Positions 39,260 through 51,130 of a DNA stretch of 64,000 nt are shown here, piece by piece. This DNA comes from Rotaria sordida. Lineage: Eukaryota > Rotifera > Eurotatoria > Philodinida > Philodinidae. Position 1 is the stretch's first letter. Every line of letters begins with the position of its first letter. The translations under genes were made by a program, and so were the position numbers. Where the stretch lies: positions 124,001 through 188,000 of the forward strand of contig CAJNOL010000238.1 in assembly GCA_905250125.1 (NCBI GenBank), in the 5' to 3' direction. The notes under the pieces are model-generated. The model ran no database searches. It had not been told where the DNA came from and saw nothing but the letters and a program-made list of their open reading frames with translations.

Positions 39260-41244
39260 AAGACGAAATAGTAATCTATAACTACTTTATTCAGGGGCTT
39301 AAATAATTTTTTTTCTTTTCATGATTTTCATGTACTCGTCAAAGCCTGGCATCCCACCAATACTTTGTAAAAAAAAGAGGATTTTTAATAAAAAAAGAGG
39401 CATACAGTTCCGTCCGAAGAAAACTAAAACCCACCGGCACAATAGTCCTATAAATCCGACAAAACTCGTACACTATCAATATAGGTTGAATATGACTTGA
39501 AAGAGTAAAAAAGAAACGAAACTTCCAATTGTTCATAGAGATTTTTGCGCAATTGCTTATGTATGCATTAGAAAACTGGAAAAAATTAGAAAAATAGTCT
39601 ATTCTGCTTGGGTAGTATCTGACTATAATATTACTCTATCTGACTAAGTAGGTGCACAAAAATAGAAACGATCAGAATTCATTAAATGATTTTTTTTGCT
39701 TTTTGTTCCTTTTTTCAGATGACTGTACATGTGAGAAAGGTATTTTTTGTTTTTTTTTCAATTTTCAGCAATTCTCCCATAATTTTGATCATTTTTCGCA
39801 AGTCAGTTTCACTTTTCCGTTTCCCAAGCGTAAATTAATACATTGGTTGCAATGATGCCTAGACAGCGGGTTTGTGAGGAATCATTCGACCCCATGCTAT
39901 CGAAAACGCTTGATTTTCCCAGTGCAATATGGTCGTCTTCCTGCGTTTTAGTCAGTGGGGCGCTTCTGTTTGTTGCTATCGCATTCCATCATATACGATA
40001 CCTTCGAGGTATCATCAAACTGTTGTCAATATTAACCCATGTCAAGCAAACACGCTTGTAATTGGAGGAATACGGCGCTTCACATCGCCCAGTATTGCAA
40101 TCGTATAACTCCGTGATCGTATACGCAGAAATATGATCGTTTATGAACAAACAGAGTTCGTCAACGGCTTTCGCTTTATTCTGTATTTCTTCGTATACCG
40201 TTATATTTCTCCGTTTACTGTTTAGAGATATACGGTCGTCCAAAATGTGATTGTATACGGAGAAACTGAGTAAGAGAGGGATTACTTCATTTTGACAGTA
40301 AATCAATCGCGTTAGGTAATCTAGCAATATATCATGGCATCTGTAATCAACCCAGCAATTTTGAAGGATCAGATATTGCCGGATACAACATGAAAACTTT
40401 TATCGGTATTTGAAAAGCAGGAATCTTCAACTTATGACATCATACTATCAGAAGGTATCTTGTCGAAGAAATCCTATCGGATCTGACAGGATTCTAGGAT
40501 AGGTCTAGCTACCCTAGAAACTTCTTCTCATTTTGACACATACGTTACTCTACGAGTTAGCTATCCATTGTTAGATTCATATTACAAGCTTCCCTGGAGC
40601 TGAGAAAAATGGCTAAGAAAAGTAAGCTCGATATTATCATTTTACATGTCGATCTTAACCAGAAAAACTTGCCAAAATTGTGAGAGAATGATGAGTTCAC
40701 ATTGGAAATATAATTGAATGATTTTGTCTCCACTAGAGAGCTATAAAAATTGGGCCCCCCATTAGGGATATATAATGTCGCTGAAGTTGATCACTAAAAT
40801 CATATAATTTAGTCTCCTTAGCTATATACCCTGACTGACCGGTTCATCAGTTTGTGTTACGTAATCTTTTTGTATGATATGGTAACATTAATCAATCTAT
40901 TCATGGATGTTTTCGCCAACAAGCTACTTTTTCGTGAAAAAAGAGGAAAGAAAGGAAAAAGAGGCGGAGTGGGATGCCAGGTCAAAACGAAAATAGAACT
41001 TTTCATTTAAAGAAGAAAAGACTAACGCAAAAATATTGTATAATAGCTTTTTTTTTAATCCAACTATTAAGATCTCTTTCGGCATACAAAAAGAAAGAAG
41101 CAGATGAATAAATAATCATCAATTCTGTCTATAGGTTCTTTTGAACCAGTTTCATCAAAACTTCTCATGTGAAATTTTGTGACCTTTGATCTTTTATTAC
41201 CAGTTGAAAAATTTCTTTTACTTGACAGGCACACAAACACACAC
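39260..41244. other. Intergenic region with an unassigned 112-codon frame
   Basis: Comparatively G+C-richer around 39840-40340. A minus-strand frame at 39989-40327 (112 aa, starts MLDYLTRLIY) has no recognised domain and lacks supporting splice or family evidence. The same area repeats words such as GTATACGG on both strands, suggesting a decayed repeat. Nothing else is supported. Confidence 0.35.
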
Positions 41245-41530
41245 CTAACCTACGGCGCGAAAGTCTTGGTACAAATTTGTTTTTCTTATATCTTTATTAG
41301 CAAAAGCCTTACTGTTTGACAAATAATATCAAAAGAAAGTACAAACAGAGATGTTCTAAAAAGTAAAATGAGCAAGCTGCATATGGTCCTTTATTAGCGA
41401 TTTTTCAAAGTTGTCTTGTGATGGACGAAAACATGACTTGTACAGACTTCATATTGATCGATTTCTTGAAGCTTTTGACTTATTCTTGTTTTCAACTGGT
41501 CAATAGTTTTTGCTTCTCAACCATTAGTGT

Positions 41531-41852
41531 ATACTTTATCATCCAAAATCCACCAAATTGTTTCAGTAGGACATGCTTGAGGACAGTTTTGAGGATTCTT
41601 TCCTTTTGACACTACATCAATATGGTGTTCTTCTAAAACTCAATTACACTTGATGCATAATGACTTGTTGCCAAATCAGACTAGAATAAAACCTTGTCTG
41701 TTTTGTGACAGCTATTAATAAAAGGAATTAAACGTTCCTTGACACAATATGTGAGATATGTGATTTTATTGATTTCTCGCTTTTGTTCTGCAAAAAATAG
41801 TTCTAAGACGCCTTTTTGAGATACAGTAAACCACACCAAACCAAAAGCTTAA
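41531..41852 (-). pseudogene. Transposase DDE-domain relic (C-terminal part)
   Basis: On the minus strand the sequence reads GLVWFTVSQKGVLELFF, then after about 45 residues LF*SDLATSHYA, where the TAG stands for the Trp usual before the second catalytic Asp. After a one-base frame change it reads KNPQNCPQACPTETIWWIL, the NPPNxPQxRPIExxW block holding the third catalytic acid. About 37 residues separate the Asp and Glu. This layout fits the IS630-Tc1-mariner superfamily. The stop and the frameshift make it dead. Confidence 0.7.
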
Positions 41853-41854
41853 AA

Positions 41855-42475
41855 GGGAACCTTCCCAGGTGATAGAGCGTTTTTCACCCAGAGTTTTTCG
41901 CATCTTGTAGCCCATAGTGAGCTATATTTATAGTAAAAAAAGTTCGGGCCCCTAGCGTATTTCTGAGGAGATATCGAGCTCTTAGTGAATTTTCGCTATA
42001 GTACGCCTACATTGGCAGCAAAGCTATACTTTCGAATTTTGATCTGAAACTTTGCCTGCATAAAGATCTCAGCTAGACTAGTTTGCATAAAAAATTTCAG
42101 AAGTTTTGAAAAGAGTCTCTCTAAGATATGAAACTATCAAGGTATAGTCCCTTTTTCATCACTAGTATATATAGTATGCATTTTTTTTCAAAGCTTGATA
42201 TCTTAGAGAGACTCTTTTCAAAACTTCTGAAATTTTTTATGCAAACTAGTCTAGCTGAGGTCTTTATGCAGGCAAAGTTTCAGATCAAAATTCGAAAGTA
42301 TAGCTTTGCTGCCAATGTAGGCGTACTATAGCGAAAATTCACTAAGAGCTCGATATCTCCTCAGAAATACGCCAGGGGCCCGAACTATTTTTACTATAAA
42401 TATAGCTCACTATGGGCTACAAGATGCGAAAAACTCTGGGTGAAAAACGCTCTATCACCTGGGAAGGTTCTCTTG
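41855..42475. mobile_element. Nested near-perfect palindromic MITE, ~620 bp
   Basis: The ends are GAACCTTCCCAGGTGATAGA and its reverse complement; the arms of ~300 bp match almost base for base around a centre near 42165-42180 (CTAGTATATATAGTATG). It interrupts the transposase relic between FANK and AFGLVW. Its inner part is related to the foldback at 51740-51975 (shared CTGAAACTTTG and GAGTCTCTCTAAGATATGAA-like blocks), so it belongs to a dispersed family. Its arms are better preserved than those of other foldbacks here, so it is probably the most recent insertion. Confidence 0.8.
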
Positions 42476-42479
42476 TTAG

Positions 42480-42600
42480 CAAAATATTTTTGAGCTCGCT
42501 TGAATTTTACATCTGGTGGTGTGATGTTTGGATTAGATGTATAGAACCCATGATTAGTTGATACAGTGTTCTTAGTTAACGTAAAATAATATACACTAAT
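42480..42600 (-). pseudogene. Transposase relic (central part) upstream of the nested palindrome
   Basis: The minus strand contains PNITPPDVKFKRAQKYFANK, which would sit directly before the GLVWFTVSQKG block at 41852 if the 41855-42475 palindrome were removed. This is the usual order before the beta-strand carrying the ...VW block in Tc1/mariner-type transposases. The surrounding 104-codon minus frame (42394-42708) runs into the arm and palindrome and is not itself a gene. Confidence 0.5.
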
Positions 42601-42875
42601 GGTTGAGAAGCAAAAACTATTGACCAGTTGAAAATAAGAATAAGTCAAAAGCTTCAAGAAATCAATATGAAGTCTGTACAGGTCATGTTTTCGTCCATCA
42701 CAAAACAACTTCGAAAAATCGCTAATAAAGGACCATATGCAGCTTGCTCATTTTAATTTTTAGAACATCTCTGTTTGTACTTTCTTTTGATATTATTTGT
42801 CAAACAGTAAGGCTTTTGCTAATAAAGACATAAGAAAAACAAATTTGTACCAAGACTTTCGCGCCATAGGTTAGT

Positions 42876-43624
42876 TGAAAAACACAGTAACTTTTTTTTC
42901 ATTATAAAATGATCCTTGAAAATTATTCATCGAAATAAACAGTATGCTGAAGCCATTTCTAGTCATTTAATGTCAATGCATTACTAATCAATGTTTGTCA
43001 AGATCGAAATAGTTCATTGCACAATTTGTTTACTTAACGAAAAATTTTTACAGTTAAAAAAAACGTCGTTAAGATTAACAACGCAATGAAAGAATGTGTC
43101 ATCACGTATTTTATTTTTTCGAGCAAAACAAAATTAATAATAAAAAATCATTAATGAGATTTTCAATAGTTTAATTATTTTCAGTGAGAAAACATAACAG
43201 AGCAAGAATAATTATAGAAATTTTCAACAAGACATACTTATAATTAGAAATACCTATCCTATTCATTCTGTAACAACAAATTGAATTTATTTAGCGTTAA
43301 TGTGAAAAAAAAACAACGAAGGTAAAGAGGAGAGATGAAGAAAAGAAAGAACGAAATAAAGTATTCACAATCAACAAATGTCTTGAAGAACTGATTATTT
43401 CTTTGAATTTTTTTCTTTTGCTTTCAACTGGCCTCTATTTTTTTTCGTGTCAATAAGCATATGAGAACAATGCAAAAAGAAGAAAAATCGATTTCGAAAA
43501 CAAATATTAGTAGACGATCGACAAAAACAAAAAATAAGTAGAAGGTATATTATTGTATTTTTCTGTCAGGAATTGAATAAATTCGTTTGCTTTTTTCTAT
43601 ATTACAGTTCCAGTTGTATTAACC
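42876..43624. other. Intergenic region / likely 5' UTR of the next gene
   Basis: AT-rich with no exon seen. A good acceptor (CTATATTACAG, about 43597-43607) lies 17 bp before the next start codon, suggesting a 5' UTR intron. Confidence 0.45.
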
Positions 43625-44982
43625 ATGACTGATGAACAACATCGTAAAAGTAAAGATCATATTATTTCAAATCTTAATTCAAAGAAAAAAGAAAATATTC
43701 GAGTATTTGTTCGACGAAAAAGTTTACCACATGGTATTTTACATAAATCTATTTCAACCAAATCATATACTATCAAACATTTAACTGCAACTATAGAAAA
43801 ACATTTAAATATAAATAAAAAAAATTTACGAAATAATAAAAATATTATTGTCGTAAATTATCAACCGGTGTTCGTTCATTCTCATCAACAAAAATCTATG
43901 GAATCAAAAACAATACGAACATATCCATCAACAACTCATAATAATCGACGAACTAGTATAAGAACAATATTAAATACTAATAATTCATCATTTCATTCAA
44001 AAACGAATTATACTTTAAATCGACAACCATCTTCATTCGATCTAGCTGATGTTGAAGATCCATTAATATATATTGAAATGATGTATCAACAATTATTTAC
44101 TGAAAATGGACAATTACGTAGTGGAGTTGAACCAACAGTTGTAGCAAATCGTGTTAAAGAAATTGTAACAAATTCAAGAAGAAATTCAATGACACGAAGA
44201 GATTCGCTAACATCAAATTTTTATCAAGAGAAACGTTTATTAACACCATTTACTCATTCAATATCATCAAAACGGAAATCAATTTCAGCGCCTTGTTTCG
44301 TAACTAATACATTTAGTGTAGAAGAAGAAGAAGAATTTAATCCACTATTACAAACAAGTAGAATTCCTACTACTTCCAAACGGTAATATAATTATAATTT
44401 ATCCTCTATTTGAAATTTAATTTTCTGAATTTTCTTTTTTTTTTGTCTTAAAGAAGTTCACCACGATCAAGTGTAGATAATACAGATTCTCGTCTACAAC
44501 GATTTCATGCATTTTTTAATTCATGTTATCAACATGATCAAAAACGAACATCAAAAAATGAAATTACAACTAATTCTAATTATCCATTTTCTACTGATGA
44601 TACAGATAATGAAGATTTTGATAGATTTTCTGATTTCAATTCTTGCCAAAAAACATTTCCTACATCACAACCAGAAAGTATTGATGAAAATATAACTCGT
44701 ACTGATTCTAAACTTTTATTTTCATCTGGTTATCAATCATTACAATCATCACAACCAATTAAATACAAAATACATTCAGAAAATGATCATTATAATTATT
44801 CAAAGTGTATACATATACCAGAAATTGTTATCACACCTCCAACAGGATCATTGATTACCATTCAACCAGTACGAGATGTATTTACAAAGCTTCTTAATTT
44901 TGTTTTTATTTCAAAAGATATTTTTCTTGTACCTTTACGCATTTTTCTTTTACGTCAAGAATCAATGCCAATAACTTATTAG
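43625..44982 (+). CDS. Hypothetical Ser/Arg/Asn-rich protein (two exons)
   Basis: Exons 43625-44382 and 44454-44982 join in frame (CG|GTAATA ... TTAAAG|A) to give 428 aa. The N-terminus is basic and polar. One more structured stretch around residues 142-182 (DVEDPLIYIEMMYQQLFTEN then QLRSGVEPTVVANRVKEIVT) may be an amphipathic helical element, followed by basic serine motifs (RRNSMTRRDSLTSN, KRKSISAP) that look like basophilic-kinase sites. An acidic run EEEEEF follows, and the C-terminus is Ser/Thr-rich. No known domain is recognised. In-frame joining and gene-like codon use support it. The same two-exon, low-complexity layout is seen at 38069-39259, but no sequence similarity is evident. 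Confidence 0.65.
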
Positions 44983-45546
44983 AAGAAAAGCAAAGCAAAA
45001 CTTCACTAAATCTTATCCGTCCAAGACGTAGACTTTGTTTTTATTATAATCACAAATTTATAAATTTTCTTTTTCATATATATCTATATATAATAATACG
45101 GACATGAAAAAAAAAATAACAACAATATTTTAATTAATGAATTCATTTCTACGATTATTGTTTTATTATTTTGCTATATTTGCGGTGTTCTTATAGATTT
45201 AATAATATACTTGTAGTTCAACTTATATTATTGAACATTAACAAAGAGATTTTTTTATTTATTTACTATGTTTAACTCTGACTTTAATAGTCCTAAATGG
45301 GCAGCTGTCTTATAACACATGTGTCCGTTAGGATGGTAAGTAAGAGACTACCAGAAAGAAAAAACTCAACACAATGAAAGAAGATGAGAGAAAAAAGAAC
45401 AGAAATCAAGAAAAAGAAAAGAAAAGAAAAAAAAATTTAAAGAAAAACAAACAAGAGTAGATTTAATGCAGAGGATGACTAATTATGAAAAAGCATGATT
45501 GACAACGAGAAGTTTTCAAAAGACAAAAGAAGAAAAATGACTGCTA

Positions 45547-45927
45547 TTAAAATGTCTTTGGAAATTCAGCATAATATCTGATATATTTCAGGTTGATAAT
45601 CGCCACTGAGTCAGATGAACCATGGTTTGATAACCAATTTAAGAAACGGCCAAATATATCTGTGTAATAGACAAATCGTTTAGAATGGTAGAGACAACGA
45701 ATCGATCTTCTTCCTTCATGCCACGTTGAACGATTCGCGTTTAAGTACAATTGTTCGAGCAACAGACAGCCGTCCAAGGATTTAACCATTTTCTTCAGAT
45801 ATGTGATCCAATATGCATAACCTGGATCATCAAGAGGACGTTCATCGCAAGTGAATGTGAAAAATAAATCGTTACAGCAATGACAGTAAAATGCTTGTTT
45901 AAGCGATGTATAATAAAAAGGACTCAC
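45547..45927 (-). CDS. Unassigned 126-codon open frame
   Basis: An uninterrupted minus-strand frame of 126 codons with a Cys-containing N-terminal part (FYCHCCNDLFFTFTCDERPL) and aromatic-rich remainder (RFVYYTDIFGRFLNWLSNHG). Base composition is richer in G+C than the neighbouring exons and codon use differs from them, suggesting foreign or transposon origin. Its 5' end touches a foldback element (45924-46551). No family is recognised; it may be chance or a fragment of a decayed gene. Confidence 0.25.
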   Translation of the reverse strand: MSPFYYTSLKQAFYCHCCNDLFFTFTCDERPLDDPGYAYWITYLKKMVKSLDGCLLLEQLYLNANRSTWHEGRRSIRCLYHSKRFVYYTDIFGRFLNWLSNHGSSDSVAIINLKYIRYYAEFPKTF

Positions 45928-46551
45928 GAGGAAACATATTCAACTGTCAAATTACTTTTGGATCGGGCATGTATGCAAACGATAGATCTCAGTGAGTTAT
46001 TAAATGCCCTAGAATTGTTTGGTTTTCCAGCATTCTGTTGTCGAGTTATGGGTCTTTTATTTGATTTTGGCTTATAGACGTAAGATTCTTCTGAGTATCT
46101 GAATGATCGAATTTCAAACTGAAATTTTACCCATAGAAAGGCCTTATAAGCACTAGAAACTCACCAAAGTTTCAGCCAGAATGAATGTATCCTTATCGAG
46201 ATATTCACATTTTAAAGAAACGCCTGTTTTGAGATGTGTTTCAAAATAGAAACATTTTCATGACGAGTTGATGTCTCGATAAGGATGCGTTCGTTCTGAC
46301 TCAAACTTTGGTGAGTTTCTAGTGCTTATAAGGCCTTTCTATGGGTAAAATTTCAGTTTGAAATTCGATCATTCGGATACTCAGAAGAATCTTACGCCTA
46401 TAAGCCAAAATCAAATAAAAGACCCATAACTCGACAACAGAATGCTGGAAAACTAAACAATTCTAGAGCATTTAATAACTCACTGAGATCTATCGTTTGC
46501 ACATATGCCCGATCCAAAAGTGATTTGACAATTGAATATGTTCCCTCGTCA
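45924..46551. mobile_element. Foldback element, ~630 bp, long near-identical arms
   Basis: The arms (about 45924-46215 and 46265-46551) are ~90% reverse complements around a ~50-bp loop. The ends read CACGAGGAAACATATTC and GAATATGTTCCCTCGTC. Open frames across the left arm (45880-46077) are by-products. Almost the entire unit is arm, as in the nested palindrome at 41855-42475. Confidence 0.8.
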
Positions 46552-47209
46552 GATTTGTTTGCTGCAAATCTGTGAACAGGGAGACAAGTGGATAGAGCAC
46601 CCCCATACCTTTCCAGAAATATGGCGGTAAAATTTTACATAGATTTTAGCATCGAAAAATTTATCCCCATTACTTTTTTCTGTTTAGAATTTTTTGTTTT
46701 TTTTTGAATGCTATTAGCACTGAAATCCCGTATTAACTCAACTATACACCCACACTCACATCCCGTTTTTCGATCATATTGACCTCCAGAATCCCAATGA
46801 ACAGATAATATACAACAATTGAAATAACTCATTTTTTTTCCAGCTTTTAATGCTTTATCTTTTAGTATATTGTACCAAAAAATTGCCTAACTTGCTGAAA
46901 CATAATTCTAGTGAACTTGTATAGGTCAATTTTTAAATATTTTTTGACACTACGTTGCTAGTGCTCTAAAGTCGATCCTAGCTAACTTTGCTATAATACA
47001 TCTACATAAACTAAAAATTTAGGTTTTGTGGGTTCAGACTATGGTCTTTCAAACACACATAAAAAATCAAAATGTAGATTTTAATCGGTGCCTGCAATCT
47101 TCGGTCCCGTGGTGGAACATCTCTTAAGCATGTACGAACGTCAATTTACCATTAAAAATGTTATTTTATCTTACAATGGAAGAATGCATATTGTAACTAA
47201 AGAACATTG
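46552..47209. other. Intergenic region with a possible tRNA-like fragment
   Basis: At about 46582-46604 the sequence GACAAGTGGATAGAGCACC resembles the D-arm/A-box region of a tRNA (…AGTGGATAGAGCA…), but no convincing B box follows. Nothing else is supported. Confidence 0.3.
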
Positions 47210-47930
47210 AACATATCCATGTAAAATTAAAAGTCTTACCGGTAAACTAAGAAGTTACATATATAAGCTGGTGATGTAAAGCATTCACATTGCAAGGTGT
47301 TTACAGTGTATGTAATATGCCAACAATCCCAAATTTCAGTAAGATTTATTTTTCTCGTTTTTGTTATGGTTGGATAGAGCTCGTCGAGTTACATAAGAAC
47401 AAATATATTTCAAATACAAAAACAAAACGAACATTTTAAGAGAAAGATTCATGATACTATTATTTTCAAATTTTCGTAAGACCTTTTTTTATATATTTGC
47501 AACATAGTTTTTCTTAAACAACTACGCGAACTCTATTCAATTATGACTAAAACACGAAAAATAACTCCTGCTGAAATTTCAAATTTTTGATACGTTACAT
47601 TAGCATTTGACCCGTACTCTTAATTTCAACGATATTTTTTCGTCGAAATGTGATAGTCACTCCAAACTCTGATAGTGCTGTAATACATTCTACACATTTC
47701 TCAGACAATCTTCGCAATGATCTCATAGTAACTAAGTCATAATTGGCTGTTACTTTTAGAGCACGGTTATTAGTTGGATTGATTGCGAATCTGGATCTGA
47801 TTGACTCTACATTACATAAACTGTAAATACCTTGAAATTCGAATATCTTAATGGATGCATATTGTCAGCAGCTTATATTTTAAATTTCTTAGTTTGCCGG
47901 TTAGACCTTTAAATTGATACAAATATGTGC
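47210..47930. mobile_element. Foldback element with ~120-bp arms
   Basis: The arms at about 47210-47325 and 47815-47930 are imperfect reverse complements; the shared core in the left arm is CTTACCGGTAAACTAAGAA followed by ATATAAGCTG and GTGTTTACAGTGTATGTAAT. About 490 bp of unique AT-rich sequence lies between. No coding content. Confidence 0.65.
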
Positions 47931-48523
47931 AACGTGCTTGAATTACAATACACAACCTTTTATTGTTGTTAATCTTTATCTATATTTGAAGATTGAATCT
48001 TTGAGGATACAATGCGAACGTAAAAACTCCAAGAAAAGTAGAGGTTTGAGAAAAATTTATAAAGCCTAATACACTTACTGTTATGTTTATCTTTCCTTTT
48101 TTTTCTCAAGTGTTCTTAGACAAAGACTTCGATGAGAAAAACTCGAATAACTACATGTATTATTGAATGAAATTTCAAACCAACTACAAACCCATTTGCA
48201 GATTTTGATTTTTGTCATATCTATTGAGAAGCAGATGTTTATAAACTAAATTTCTTATTGAACTAAAGAACATTGTGAAATGTCATTCGACAAGAATGCC
48301 TGTTGAAAACAAATATTTTGATTAATATTTATAGATGTTCGATAATAATAACTTGTTTATTATAGTCGATATTTACTGTTATTTGAATGATCACTCATTT
48401 AAACATTTTTACGATCGTGTATTTTTATTTTATTTACGTTATGTAAATATTAAAATATAATTATTTATTAAAAACTTTACGAGTATAAATAAAGTATAAG
48501 AAACAAAATCATAACAAAGAAAA

Positions 48524-49125
48524 TTACCAACCAGATCTTCGTGGAGGAATAACAGGTGAACCAGCACGGGGTGATAAAGGTGGTGCATTAGAATATGGTT
48601 CCATATTCATATATGGCATTCCAGGACCAGCAAATGGTGAACCTCGATGACGACGTTCATTATCACTCCTTGATGATGATCTACTACCACGACGACTACG
48701 TGATTTAGATCGATGACGAGATGAATGACGTGAACGAGGTCGATCATATATACCACTTCCAAAATGACTTGGACCAGCAAATTGAGGTTGTTGACCATAA
48801 GAAAATGGAACTTGTGGATTAACGAAACCACCACCGTGCATCATAGGACCATTAAAACCTGAACCATATGGACTAATCATTGGTGATGAACTGAAGCCTG
48901 CAGAAGAAAATCCAGCACCAGGCATAACACTGCCTGCTGGAAATGGACCACTACTTTGAAAGTATCCTCCAGTATTACCAAATTGTCCATAACCTGGTTG
49001 ATGTAAAGGACCTGAATATTGAGACATCATATTGTTATCAAAAGTGTTTCCACCAAATGGATTCCTAAACATAAATATAAAAGATTTATAATATATATAT
49101 ATTTTTTTTAATCTTGTACTTACAT
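48524..49125 (-). CDS. Gly/Pro-rich protein with an Arg-Ser stretch (180 aa)
   Basis: Exon 1 contributes only the AT of the start codon (49125-49124) and exon 2 (49064-48524) supplies the G and the rest; the donor GTAAGTAC and acceptor TATGTTTAG are strong. The product is MNPFGGNTFDNNMMSQYSGP..., first a Gly/Pro/Ser/Phe-rich low-complexity segment (residues ~1-110), then an Arg-Ser-rich block (RSRHSSRHRSKSRSRRGSRS and similar, about 115-145), then a Pro-rich tail ending RRSGW. No folded domain is seen. RS blocks occur in splicing and other RNA-binding partners; this is composition only. If the upstream part is not spliced, an in-frame ATG at 49072 (MFRNPFGG) is available instead. Confidence 0.6.
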
Positions 49126-50607
49126 TTTGTATTAAGTAAATATCAATATAATGATAATTCAAAAAGAAACCAACTGTTTATATATGCAGTGGTTTTTTGC
49201 AAGTGAATCACCTCATTTAAAAGGTGAAATCAGTGATGCATGAGAAACATAAAGATGAGTAACATTTATAATCATATAATGAATAATGTAAAGGTGGGCA
49301 TATAAGTTTATTTTTCTTATTCTATCTTTTCTCATATTATTCAAGATTATTAATGATCGTTGTTTTTTATTTTAGTTATAATTTTGTTTAATGACGTACA
49401 TATTTACTTGATTTCAATCGATTAATAATTATCAAAAAATCAATTTTTTTTATTCATAAAAAGAAGAAATAGTTAATTGTTTTCTCATCAATCTGTAATC
49501 CTATATGTATTATAATGTTTAGCTCATAATCATTGAAAAAACATTCCATATTGACTACATATCATATGAATGTAATTACTATGTTTATAATAAGAGCGTG
49601 ATGACAAGAATCGTTTATAATCAGGCACACGATCTATTTCAAAGAAATTTGTTTAAGTATGCCTTTCATATATAAGAATTGTCAAAAGTAACGAATATTG
49701 TATTAAATTCAAAACAGACAAAAACTTAATTCCTAGTTTGTTTAAGTATTTACGTCCTCATTTCCAGCACTTTTGAAGAATGACTCATCAGTAAATTGTG
49801 AGAGTTTAAAAGCGGATAGATCTTGATGAGTAGAGAAAAAGTTGTTATAGACTCAGAATTTTCGGATGATGCTTTTCGGTAGGAAATATTAGGGTTGCAA
49901 GTGCGAGACAATCCACCACTCCGTCTCAACTACAATACGTCTGATAGGGCTACGGATTCTTTTTTTAAATGTTAGACACTGCTTGAATGTCCTGGTTTTT
50001 TTTCCTTTGTTTTAATTGAACTTTTTCTATTAAGCTTGGCAATAAACAACAGCACATCATATTTTGAAACAAAAAAAATAATAAGCACCTGAAATACTTT
50101 CTAGTGGTAAGTAGAAGAAAGTTTCAGATCGATGGGATACACTATCGTTGGAGAAACAAGGGCGATTTTCCATTTTTTCAAAACAGCGAAATATTGTGTA
50201 AATTTTTTTTTTTTGGTGGCGAAAATGTTCTATCGTTTCCCATTTTTTGACTTTAATGTTACATATTAATCCTTGAAATATGCCTAGTATAGATAGAGGG
50301 TAAGTTCGAAGCGTATATAAAGCAGAAAAATAACGAAAATGATTTTCGGTCGGGAAAAAAAACGTTGGTTATTTTAACTTCAAATAATACTTACATAGAA
50401 AGTCTATATCAAATTTAGAATAGAAGATAAAGACAATTATCTTTGATGACACAATTATAGAAACTCTATTAGTTTTTTCAATGAAAATTTGTTGATTAAA
50501 TAAAATATTAATTTTCTTATACGTAAGCTTTTGCTTGTTAGAAAGCAATTTGAAACTTGCAAGAGAAATTCCCTAACTGATTTATTGCTTTTCAGTCGAG
50601 ACAATGT
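49126..50607. other. Intergenic region
   Basis: AT-rich with poly-T/poly-A runs and no exon, RNA gene or clear repeat recognised. It probably includes the promoter of the minus-strand Gly/RS-rich gene. Confidence 0.45.
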
Positions 50608-51130
50608 GCATCATTTAGTCTCTAATGAGTTATGAATATCTTGAAAAGGGTTCGGGTTCATAATTGATTTCAGTGAAGATACTGCATTTTTTAACTGAAT
50701 GCCATGGTCCTCCCCTCAGAAACATCAGAAAAAGTCATTTCCGAGTTTCGACTTGAAGCTTTGCACAAAGAGAAGCTTTAAATGATAATGGTTTATTGTG
50801 CAGATTTCATATCTCTTCGTTGCTCCTATCCTCAGACACGACTATGATAAAGGTGAGTTTTTTTTTACATCACTCATATTCATGGGTAAATTACGATGTT
50901 CTTATTTCAGGATAGAAGGAAATAAAAAGGTTTGAAATTTTTACAATAAATTATTTCCATTAAGGTCTGTGTCTTTGCAAAATTTCAAGTCTAAATATCG
51001 ACAGTCAATTTTTTTAGTGTTTCTGAGAGAGACTACGGGATTCAGTTAACTAATGCAGTATCATCACAGCAATTAACTAAGAGTTCGAGTTCTTTTTGAG
51101 ATATCAATAGTTCATTAGAGTCTACATGAT
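50608..51130. mobile_element. Foldback element, ~520 bp
   Basis: The arms (about 50608-50810 and 50930-51130) are imperfect reverse complements. The left arm carries TTAGTCTCTAATGAG, GATACTGCATT, TTAACTGAATGCC and CTCAGAAACA; each recurs reversed and in mirrored order in the right arm. No coding content. Confidence 0.7.

Larger units (their letters stand above)
41245..42875. mobile_element. Tc1/mariner-like transposon with ~300-bp inverted arms, split by a nested MITE
   Basis: The outer arms 41245-41535 and about 42590-42875 are nearly identical reverse complements (over 90% by eye), each containing GGCGCGAAAGTCTTGG close to the end. Between them, minus-strand transposase relics flank a second, nearly perfect palindrome (41855-42475). 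A few base changes and two small length differences between arms indicate moderate age. No intact transposase remains, so movement would need an enzyme supplied elsewhere. Confidence 0.8.

Noticed and set aside
39989..40327. 112-codon minus frame
   Set aside because: Longer than most chance frames, but no domain, splice signals or neighbouring exons support it; repeated words suggest a decayed repeat.
42394..42708. 104-codon minus frame
   Set aside because: Runs through the transposon arm and the nested palindrome; only a short stretch is a transposase relic.
46582..46604. tRNA-like D-arm sequence
   Set aside because: No B box or cloverleaf completes it, so it is not called as a tRNA or SINE.
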